Shown here: in pieces, positions 27,401 to 39,400 of the stretch | Layout of the letters: each line of letters starts with the position of its first letter | Position numbering within the stretch: the first letter of the stretch is position 1 | Assembly (NCBI GenBank): GCA_032718475.1 | Contig: JAUCBJ010009103.1 | Location: 186,001 to 250,000, forward strand | From: Nemertoderma westbladi | Taxonomy: Eukaryota; Xenacoelomorpha; Nemertodermatida; Nemertodermatidae | DNA length: 64,000 bases | Direction of reading: 5' to 3' | The notes under the pieces: generated by a model | Told to the model about the DNA's origin: nothing | Databases searched by the model: none | The model's input: only the letters and a program-made list of their open reading frames with translations | Program-made: the position numbers and the translations under genes

Positions 27401-30400
27401 GGTATTCACTTTGACGCTGCAGACACGTCTGGAGACCTGGGGTTAGATTCATCATGTGGTTAATAATGATGAATTGACTGGGAGAGATATTCTGCCCCAG
27501 TAGCGTTGGGGGTAGGATACCCATTTGAATTGCCGCCTTTATGTGGTAGATATTCATTTGTAATTGTTGTTGTTGTTGATTATTAGGAAGTTGGCCCTGA
27601 AGATTATTTGGGCCAACAAGATTCCCTTTCATTCCCTATAAAAACAGGTTTAAATATATTAAAATTGATAACTAAAAAACTATTATAAAATGTATATTTA
27701 AATAAATAAACAACTACTTTAGCATACTAACAAGTAATGCAGCAGCGGTTGCAGCTGATGAATTTTGTAGCACCGGGTTAATCTGATTGGCTGGTCCCGG
27801 CATACGCTGATTAGCAACTCCCATATCCTATTAATGGACAATACAGTATTACCCAATAAAAGTATTACAATTATAAATAATAAAACAAACACGTTCGTGG
27901 GGCGCCGCGCAGCACGCCAACTTGAGCAAATTCGAATTGATCTGGAGTCAACATTTCGAGAGGTTTGCCCGTAACTTTCAAAAATATTGGAACTTTCTCT
28001 AGTATGCCCATACAAAATTTGGTTGAAAATGGTTAAAGTCTTCAAAAGTTAGGAAGTTCACGAATCACGAATGAATTTTTCATTACAGACGGACAGACAG
28101 ACAGACAGAAGACGGACATGAAATTTTGCCCTATTTACTAATTATAATTGTGCGCTATGGCTCTCCTGACTGCGTGGCTCGCCCCCCATACTGTAGACCA
28201 TAAATAGGAATATGCGTAATGTAGGATGATAATATTTGTCCCAGTTGCCATAGCTCCCATAGGTCCCATAGGTTAGTAATGGCATGATGCTTTCACTCTC
28301 TTGTTGTATTCCCTTCTCTTCTCCTGCTGTTATCCTTTAATGCTTTCTCCCTTCTCTTCTCCTGCTGTTATCCTTTAATGCTTTCTCCCTTCCCATCTCC
28401 TGCTGTTATCCTTTAATGCTTTCTCCATTCTCTTCTCCTGCTGTTATCCTTTAATGCTTTCTCCATTCTCTTCTCCTGCTGTTATCCTTTAATGCTTTCT
28501 CCCTTCTCTTCTCCTGCTGTTATCCTTTAATGCTTTCTCCCTTCCCTTCTCCTGCTGTTATCCTTTAATGCTTTCTCCATTCTCTTCTCCTGCTGTTATC
28601 CTTTAATGCTTTCTCCATTCTCTTCTCCTGCTGTTATCCTTTAATGCTTTCTCCCTTCCCATCTCCTGCTGTTATCCTTTAATGCTTTCTCCCTTCCCAT
28701 CTCCTGCTGTTATCCTTTAATGCTTTCTCCCTTCTCTTCTCCTGCTGTTATCCTTTAATGCTTTCTCCCTTCTCTTCTCCTGCTGTTATCCTTTAATGCT
28801 TTCTCCCTTCTCTTCTCCTGCTGTTATCCTTTAATGCTTTCTCCATTCTCTTCTCCTGCTGTTATCCTTTAATGCTTTCTCCCTTCTCTTCTCCTGCTGT
28901 TATCCTTTAATGCTTTCTCCCTTCTCTTCTCCTGCTGTTATCCTTTAATGCTTTCTCCCTTCTCTTCTCCTGCTGTTATCCTTTAATGCTTTCTCCCTTC
29001 TCTTCTCCTGCTGTTATCCTTTAATGCTTTCTCCCTTCTCTTCTCCTGCTGTTATCCTTTAATGCTTTCTCCCTTCCCTTCTCCTGCTGTTATCCTTTAA
29101 CGCTTTCTCCCTTCTCTTCTCCTGCTGTTATCCTTTAATGCTTTCTCCCTTCTCTTATCCTGCTGTTATCCTTTAACGCTCTCTCCCTTCCCTTCTCCTG
29201 CTGTTATCCTTTAACGCTTTCTCCCTTCTCTTCTCCTGCTGTTATCCTTTAATGCTTTCTCCCTTCTCATCTCCTGCTGTTATCCTTTAATGCTTTCTCC
29301 ATTCTCTTCTCCTGCTGTTATCCTTTAATGCTTTCTCCATTCTCTTCTCCTGCTGTTATCCTTTAATACTTTCTCCCTTCTCTTCTCCTGCTGTTATCCT
29401 TTAATGCTTTCTCCATTCTCTTCTCCTGCTGTTATCCTTTAATGCTTTCTCCCTTCTATTCTCCTGCTGTTATCCTTTAATGCTTTCTCCCTTCCCATCT
29501 CCTGCTGTTATCCTTTAATGCTTTCTCCCTTCTCTTCTCCTGCTGTTATCCTTTAATGCTTTCTCCCTTCTCTTCTCCTGCTGTTATCCTTTAATGCTTT
29601 CTCCCTTCCCTTCTCCTGCTGTTATCCTTTAATGCTTTCTCCCTTCTCTTCTCCTGCTGTTATCCTTTAATGCTTTCTCCCTTCCCTTCTCCTGCTGTTA
29701 TCCTTTAATGCTTTCTCCCTTCTCATCTCCTGCTGTTATCCTTTAATGCTTTCTCCCTTCTCTTCTCCTGCTGTTATCCTTTAATACTTTCTCCCTTCTC
29801 TTCTCCTGCTGTTATCCTTTAATGCTTTCTCCCTTCTCTTCTCCTGCTGTTATCCTTTAATGCTTTCTCCCTTCCCTTCTCCTGCTGTTATCCTTTAATG
29901 CTTTCTCCCTTCTCTTCTCCTGCTGTTATCCTTTAATGCTTTCTCCCTTCCCTTCTCCTGCTGTTATCCTTTAATGCTTTCTCCCTTCTCTTCTCCTGCT
30001 GTTATCCTTTAATGCTTTCTCCATTCTCTTCTCCTGCTGTTATCCTTTAATGCTTTCTCCCTTCTCATCTCCTGCTGTTATCCTTTAATGCTTTCTCCCT
30101 TCTCTTCTCCTGCTGTTATCCTTTAATGCTTTCTCCATTCTCTTCTCCTGCTGTTATCCTTTAATGCTTTCTCCCTTCTCTTCTCCTGCTGTTATCCTTT
30201 AATGCTTTCTCCCTTCTCTTCTCCTGCTGTTATCCTTTAATGCTTTCTCCCTTCTCTTCTCCTGCTGTTATCCTTTAATGCTTTCTCCATTCTCTTCTCC
30301 TGCTGTTATCCTTTAATGCTTTCTCCCTTCTCTTCTCCTGCTGTTATCCTTTAATGCTTTCTCCCTTCTCATCTCCTGCTGTTATCCTTTAATGCTTTCT

Positions 30401-33400
30401 CCCTTCTCTTCTCCTGCTGTTATCCTTTAATGCTTTCTCCATTCTCTTCTCCTGCTGTTATCCTTTAATGCTTTCTCCATTCTCTTCTCCTGCTGTTATC
30501 CTTTAATGCTTTCTCCATTCTCTTCTCCTGCTGTTATCCTTTAATGCTTTCTCCCTTCTCTTCTCCTGCTGTTATCCTTTAATGCTTTCTCCCTTCTCTT
30601 CTCCTGCTGTTATCCTTTAATGCTTTCTCCCTTCTCATCTCCTGCTGTTATCCTTTAATGCTTTCTCCCTTCTCTTCTCCTGCTGTTATCCTTTAATGCT
30701 TTCTCCATTCTCTTCTCCTGCTGTTATCCTTTAATGCTTTCTCCCTTCTCTTCTCCTGCTGTTATCCTTTAATGCTTTCTCCCTTCTCTTCTCCTGCTGT
30801 TATCCTTTAATGCTTTCTCCCTTCTCTTCTCCTGCTGTTATCCTTTAATGCTTTCTCCATTCTCTTCTCCTGCTGTTATCCTTTAATGCTTTCTCCCTTC
30901 TCTTCTCCTGCTGTTATCCTTTAATGCTTTCTCCCTTCTCTTCTCCTGCTGTTATCCTTTAATGCTTTCTCCATTCTCTTCTCCTGCTGTTATCCTTTAA
31001 TGCTTTCTCCCTTCTCTTCTCCTGCTGTTATCCTTTAATGCTTTCTCCCTTCTCATCTCCTGCTGTTATCCTTTAATGCTTTCTCCCTTCTCTTCTCCTG
31101 CTGTTATCCTTTAATGCTTTCTCCATTCTCTTCTCCTGCTGTTATCCTTTAATGCTTTCTCCCTTCTCTTCTCCTGCTGTTATCCTTTAATGCTTTCTCC
31201 CTTCTCTTCTCCTGCTGTTATCCTTTAATGCTTTCTCCCTTCTCTTCTCCTGCTGTTATCCTTTAATGCTTTCTCCATTCTCTTCTCCTGCTGTTATCCT
31301 TTAATACTTTCTCCCTTCTCATCTCCTGCTGTTATCCTTTAATGCTTTCTCCCTTCCCATCTCCTGCTGTTATCCTTTAATGCTTTCTCCCTTCCCTTCT
31401 CCTGCTGTTATCCTTTAATGCTTTCTCCCTTCTCTTCTCCTGCTGTTATCCTTTAATGCTTTCTCCCTTCTCGTTATACAATATAGCTTTATCCACAAAT
31501 CTTCCCGTTATACATTCTCTTAGATTTATCCAACAACGGTACCCTTCCCCTTGCCGTTATCTAATACTACTACTAGGTCAATGAGATCCTTCCAGGCTTC
31601 CCGATTCTCCATAGTTGTCGCAATTTCGTTTCTCCCAAGTTCAGTATCCCTTTCAAGTTGATCTATATATGTTATGGCCGGTCGTCCACGACTACGCTTT
31701 CCATGAGTTGGTTGCCAGAGAAGTAGATCTGGTATGACCTCGTCTTTACTTCGCCAGCAGTGCACACTGAATCTTAATCTGCGTTCACGGAGGGTGGTTG
31801 ATACAGGTGGTATTGTACCATAAAGCTCGGCGTTTGTCATGTGTTGTGTTAATTTTCTATTGAGCTACCCAGACTTTTGCTCTCCCAACTTCTATGTCTT
31901 CTCGGCTTTCTTCTACTTTTTGCCCATGACTCAGGGTACTGGAAGTTATCAACCTTCCTGAGTTGATTATTATTAATTGTTGTCAAGTTTTCATCAACAT
32001 TAAAGGTCATGATTTCGGTCTTGGTAGCATTTATATGCAATCCAACCTCCTTAGCAGCCCTCTCCACTTTATTTAGAAGAAGCTGTGCATCTGCTAGCGT
32101 ATTAGAGAGCAGGGCGATGTCATCCGCAAAGTCGGTGTCTGTGACTGTAGTTTCCGGATATCCACTACTTCTGCGTTCTTGAAGTGTGAATCCCAGATCT
32201 TCACCCTTTGTGGCCGTCCTCATTGCGTAACCCAGTACAATTACAAATAGTAATGACGCCAATGTGTCACCTTGCAGTACGCCAGCCAGGATTGAGAATA
32301 ACTCAGTTTCCCCACCTGGTGATATTACTTAAGCTTCTGTTTCACAATATAACAACAATACAATACCAGCAGCTAAGCTACCATTAATTCTGGTATTCCA
32401 TAAGCTCTTAGGATTTCCAGTGTTTTACCTCAATAAGCTTTCTAAAAGTCCACTGTGGGGAGAATCTTTGGAATTCCTTCAACTAGTCTCCGTGGCGATA
32501 GCCTAGTCTTATCTAATATTGCCACGCGGTATCTTCATCCAATAAAGAGTTCGCATTGGAGAGAGCCCAATAATTTATAGCCCAATAATTTATAGCCCAA
32601 TAAATTATAGCCCAATAATTGATAGCCCAATAATTTATAGCCCAATAATTTATAGCCCAATAATTTATAACCCAATAATTTATAGCCCAATAATTTATAG
32701 CCCAATAATTTATAGCCCAATAATTTATACCCCAATTTTGTATCCATTCTTGACGTTATCCAACGGTGCCATCCTTTCTTTTGTTGTTACCCGAAAGTGA
32801 TTTTCCCTTCTTTTGATGTTATCCAATAATGTTAACCAAAATCTTACTATATTTTACTAAATCTTACTATCGATTATAATTAAATCGCTTTGATTTTTTT
32901 CACATATGAATAAATTCCATAAATACTGTTAGTTAATTAATATTGTATAATTACCCGCCCAAGCGTTATCATTCAAAAATACAAAATACATTTACGCCCT
33001 GGTACAGATAGCAGCTGCAAAGTTAAACAGAAATCGCACATCAAAACGAGGCCATGCCTCCCTCCCGAGCTACATTGACGCGGTTAGCTAACTACGATAA
33101 GCTTGGGCGCCATTCAAATACCACGACACGCGTATTCACATAGGGGGGGATTGGAGAGATCCGAGATTGGATGGGGGACGCAAATCCAATCTCGGCGAAT
33201 TAATATCTCGCCTCAATGTTCAATTATGAAGTAAGAGAAAGGAGCAGGTTATAGTGGAACATTATTCTAACCAAAACAATAAACGAAAGGCAATAACAGG
33301 TTACAGTTTTAGTTTAGTTTTATTTGTATTAAAACAATTCATCCTCCTGGAGAGGGGTGAATGATAGCGTCGAAGCCCTATATGATAGCGTTACAATTTT

Positions 33401-36400
33401 GTTTGGGCACAGCATGGAAATGTTAAATATACACAGAAGGTTACAAACATCCCTGGAGGCAATCTTTGTTATTTTCATCAATTAGGCATTATAATGCCTA
33501 CTTTACTACAGTAATGTGACGTCACTGCTAAAATATTTTTGAAAACTGTCGTGCCGGTCAAAAGATATAGGGATCATCAGATTTACAATAACATGACCAG
33601 AAATAAAAATTCGGAGTAAAATACTTTAATGACTTTTCCATCACGTCACGATAATTTGAGCAACAACAGTTCAATAAATTGTTCACCTTTTCAGAATTTT
33701 TGTACTCGTTGAAACCAGAAGTAGTGGCTAAACTTAGTGGGAGTTGTGTCGGGTGGGTGTAAAACGCGGATCCGGGAGGACTTCCGTAGGGACAATGTTA
33801 AATGTAGAATCCGGATCCGGATCCGGATCCGCGTTTTACTCTGACCCAGTTTTGTCGTGAAGTTTTTGTTCAAAGTAAAAAAAATACGATAAATGGTATC
33901 TTGGAAATATTCTCTTTAACTTAAACGGGTTTAAAGATAAAAAACGGTCAGATTCTGTTAGATATTCCGCACTATTTAAAGTAAGATATCGTACACAAAT
34001 GAATTTATATTATTTTTGATATTAAAATCATATTATTTGGTTGTTAGTTGGTTTGGGTTATTGATATATTTTATAATCTAAGTTATAATATGATAAATTA
34101 TTGCAAACATGTGTTTCGACATAATTATAGTTATTATTGAAATATAATAAAATATTGATCTGTTTGTAGTTGGTACGGGTTGATAAATATTGTAATTTCA
34201 AAATAAATAATATGATAAAATAATGCAAACAGGTGCGAGCGGTGACCGGTGTCCGCCTTCAGGTCTCTTACATCAGTAGCACTACCATGTGTAGTATAGA
34301 CACCGTACATTGTGGAATGACGCCCCGCTAGCAGCAGTTGTAACATTGTGTTGGTGGGTGGCAGGAGTGACATCATGGTGGCGGCGGTGGTACTAGGGTT
34401 CCAATGTATAGCAACACTGTAGTTGTGGCTGTGTTATAGTGGGGTTGGCGACATGGTGCTTAAATGGTGGCAGTTGCACCTCGCTTTAGTCAGACACAGA
34501 CCATAATTAAAGCAGTAATTGAATCCTATCCCTAATCCGAGCAATGAGTTTCTAATCGAATTAATTTTGTGGAATTGAGGATTTACCATTGCAATATCCA
34601 AACGAATGACATATTTTATAAAAGAGAAAAGTTGCCTCCAGACGGGATACATTTGTACTTCCGTGCATATTTAGTATTCCATACGTACAGTTTCACAAAG
34701 TCTGCATTGACCCCTAGGTGGTATCGAACTGGTGACTTCCAGATTAGATTTCTGGCACTATAACCATTCCAAAAGCGGTTCAGATAAAATATCTTGTGTG
34801 CGTGCCGAAACCAAACTAAATAGCGTGACATAATATTTGAATGGCCCTACATCTGCGCAAGTCATGCAATGCAAAAACTTGAGACCCCTATTAGCGCCCA
34901 TTCACTTTATATTTATAACATTACGTATAACCCTGGCCAGGCCACTTATCTAATTTCATTGCACATTTAATAATCAATAGTTTGGCGGGTTACATATCAG
35001 GGGGAGGAGGGGGGTAACAGAACCTTTCAATCTCCTCCAGTCTCATGCAGTCTACCTGATACGTTAGTGGTCAATGTTTGAAGGTTGCTATATGAAGCAA
35101 TTTTATATTTTTGCATGTCCTTAATATACAATTAGTTATTGATAGATTAGACTGTTATGAACAAATGATCTATAACTAGTGTGTTAGATTTCTCTTTCTA
35201 TTTGTTTCCAAAAAAATTTAAAATTTCCATTGTACAAATTTTTTACAATTTCAACATAAAAACAAAGCCAGTTAGGAAAAATAAGATCTAATAGAGAGAA
35301 AAAAAAGTAGACATAAAAAAGGTTCTGTGACGTCCGTATGGCAATAATAGCTTTGTGTAGGAAATCGTAGATCAAGGTAAAGCAGAAAGGGACACCGGAA
35401 TACCTTGTCGGAGTCCGGCAACGGGGGGTGGTGACCCACGGCTAGGGGTGTCTGCCAGTCCACCGGCACAACTACCGGTAACGGCGGTGTAGACTGTTGT
35501 CCATCCTCCGTCTGATTAGCACAAACAATAAATAGGCCTTTGTTTACATCGGATGCATTAAATAATTAAAACTGGCCAAAAATATAATACGTAATGGGAG
35601 AGAGGAGATGTCAAAAGAACCGGGTCAAAAAGCAATTCGGTATCGGATAATTTGGTGCTACGATAGTACGCTATTCGGTCACAAAAATTTATTTCGACTA
35701 CATTTCCCTGTGTAGGAGGCACCACGTACTACCGTACGTAGAATAAAATGTTACTACCGTAGTATAAAATGGTACTACCGTAGTATAAAATGTTACTACC
35801 GTAGTATAAAATGGTACTACCGTAGTATAAAATGTTACTACCGTAGTATAAAATGGTACTACCGTAGTATAAAATGTTACTACCGTAGTATAAAATGGTA
35901 CTACCGTAGTATGAAATTGTACTAACCGTAGTATAAAATGTTACTACCGTAGTATAAAATGTTACTACCGTAATATTAAATTGTACTACCGTAGTATAAA
36001 ATGGTACTACCGTAGTATAAAATGTTACTACCGTAGTATAAAATGGTACTACCGTAGTATAAAATGTTACTACCGTAGTATAAAATGGTACTACCGTAAT
36101 ATTAAATTGTACTACCGTAGTATAAAATGGTACTACCGTAGTATAAAATGTTACTACCGTAGTATAAAATGGTACTACCGTAATATTAAATTGTACTACC
36201 GTAGTATAAAATGGTACTACCGTAGTATAAAATGGTACTACCGTAGTATGAAATTGTACTAACCGTAGTATAAAATGTTACTACCGTAGTATAAAATGTT
36301 ACTACCGTAGTATAAAATGGTACTACCGTAATATTAAATTGTACTACCGTAGTATAAAATGGTACTACCGTAGTATAAAATGGTACTACCGTAGTATGAA

Positions 36401-39400
36401 ATTGTACTACCGTAGTATAAAATGGTACTACCGTAGTATAAAATGGTACTACCGTAGTATGAAATTGTACTACCGTAGTATGAAATGGTACTACCGTAGT
36501 ATAAAATGGTATTACCGTAGTATAAAATGGTACTACCGTAGTATGAAATTGTACTACCGTAGTATGAAATGGTACTACCGTAGTATAAAATGGTACTACC
36601 GTAGTATGAAATTGTACTACCGTAGTATGAAATGGTACTACCGTAGTATAAAATGGTACTACCGTAGTATGAAATTGTACTACCGTAGTATAAAATGGTA
36701 CAACCGTAGTATGAAATTGTACTAACCGTAGTATAAAATGGTACTACAGTAGTATAAAATGGTACTACCGTAGTATAAAATGGTACAACCGTAGTATGAA
36801 ATTGTACTAACCGTAGTATAAAATGGTACTACAGTAGTATAAAATTGTACTACCGTAGTATAAAATGGTACTACCGTAGTATAAAATGGTACAACCGTAG
36901 TATGAAATTGTACTAACCGTAGTATAAAATGGTACTACAGTAGTATAAAATGGTACTACCGTAGTAAAAAATGGTACTACCGTAGTATAAAATGGTACTA
37001 CAGTAGTATAAAATTGTACTACCGTAGTATAAAATGGTACTACCGTAGTATAAAATGGTACAACCGTAGTATGAAATGGTACTACAGTAGTATAAAATGG
37101 TACTACCGTAGTATAAAAATGGTACTACCGTAGTATAAAATGGTACTACAGTAGTATAAAATTGTACTACCGTAGTATAAAATGGTACTACCGTAGTATA
37201 AAATTGTACTAACCGTAGTATAAAATGGTACTACAGTAGTATAAAATGGTACTACCGTAGTATAAAATGGTACAACCGTAGTATGAAATTGTACTAACCG
37301 TAGTATAAAATGGTACTACAGTAGTATAAAATGGTACTACCGTAGTATAAAATGGTACTACAGTAGTATAAAATTGTACTACCGTAGTATAAAATGGTAC
37401 TACCGTAGTATAAAATGGTACAACCGTAGTATGAAATTGTACTAACCGTAGTATAAAATGGTACTACAGTAGTATAAAATGGTACTACCGTAGTATAAAA
37501 TGGTACTACCGTAGTATGAAAGGGTATTACCGTAGTATAACATGGAAATGGTACTACCGAAGTATGAAATGGTACTACCGAAGTAGGTCTAAATGGGACG
37601 AAGGTTCGTATAGGTAGACTTCACAATCTTCATTATGAATGAAGATAAATGAGCAGGTTATAGTGGCAGGCACGTCATTCTAACCAAAACAATAAAGAAA
37701 GTCAATAGCGCAGGTTATTTGATGTGGTAGTACAGCAGCCCACGCGGTCGGCGCTATGTAGTACCAGTTGTCTAGGCGGTTAATAATACTACAGTAGTAA
37801 TTAATACCTGACGGATGCCTAGGCAAGGCATGTTGTACTGCGGTAGTACTGAGTGCAGAGGCATCAGATACTACGGTAGTATCTTTTCGGGGCAGTACAG
37901 TGTTAGCTTCCAGATACACCGGCACTGAATTATTCTGGACGAAGTTGCTTACATCCATATAATATTAATAAAACAAATGTCTGAAAATATATGGTAAAAA
38001 TGAAGGGGAAATGGAAATTGAGTTATAAATAAATGGGGAAAGTGAGATGAAATACACTACTATGAATTAAAATTACTTGTGGCAGTTTGTGGAATTAAAT
38101 AAACTTATATGTGGAAGTTGATGGAGTGAAATAAACTTATATGTGGAAGTTGGTGCAGTGAAATAAACTTACATGTGGAAGTTGGTGGAGTGAAATAAAC
38201 TTACATGTGGAAGTTGGTGCAGTGAAATAAACTTACATGTGGAAATTGGTGGAGTGAAATAAACTTACATGGTGATGTTAGTAGAGTGAAATAAACTTAC
38301 ATGTGGCCTTTGATTGAAGTTTTTGACACCCGCCGAAGCACCGATTTGTCCAGCTGTCCCGGGCCAATGCTGGTTGCTACGTAACGCCGCATTGGCGTCG
38401 CCCCATAGACCCGTTACGTCGTCCCCTATTGGTGGTTTCCCTTGGAGGGGAGGGGCTTGTGAGTCGTCCCATCCGCTGCCCCCCTTCTGGGGTTTAATAA
38501 CCTGGTAAAACAACGGACAGGTTCGCTGTTGTAGTTAGAGTTACCAACAGGAAACACGGAAAATTTGAGAACACAGCATGCCTGTTCTAGAAGGCAATGT
38601 ATGTCAGAGAACCCAACTTGCACACAAAATGCTTGTTACAGAAAATAATCTAGCCGTTAGTTTCAAAACACTATTGGCGTGTTCTAGAACAAATGTTTGT
38701 TGTTGAACAAAACCGCCTGTTCTAGAGCACAAAAACCTGCCTGTTATAGAACCTGCCATGCTTGTTCTAGAAGACGAAATGACTGTCCTAGAACGCTCAA
38801 TATATGTTCTAGAACATACATACCTATTTTAGAATAAAACAAGCAGTCTATTAATGTTCCCAAGTCGTTACATATATACTATAGATAATGTGGGGCGAGC
38901 CACGAAGTTGGCGGAGCCTTAGCGAATTGACACTGTTAGGGGGTGGGTCAATTTATGCAAATAGTTGTCGTCGTCGTCGTCGTCGTCGTTGTCGTCGTCG
39001 TCGTTGTCGTCGTCGTCGTTGTCGTCGTCGTTACGATTTTGACATGCTAATAACTTTGTCGGATTTAAAGCTGCCAAGTTGAAAATTTGTAGGTATCAAT
39101 ATAAGCAAAAGTTGAGATTTTTGAGAGACTTTCAGACACCATCAGTGCAATGGTCTCCCGCTAGAGGGCCACATGTCTAAACATTAAATGGCCACCCATT
39201 TCTTTGCTTTTAATCCGTTTAAGCTGAAACTTGGGAAGTATGTACTAGACCATTAGCTGTAAATTTCAAAGGAGGCTAATCTGTCTGCAGTTCTCCAGTC
39301 TGCCGCTAGAGGGCGAAATGTCCCGAATGTGAAATTATTCTTCCATTTAGTTGTTTATGATCTGATTACGCTGAAACTTGTCATATATGTACTAGATGAC

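Noticed and set aside
27900-28045. Possible exon with [16 protein letters not shown]-like reading
   Set aside because: It looks protein-like, but no donor or acceptor fits, and it sits beside a CAGA-rich old repeat.
37680-37958. 92-codon minus-strand frame starting [10 protein letters not shown]
   Set aside because: Contains satellite-like TACTACCGTAGTAT and a family B repeat; no splice context and not TNRC6-like.
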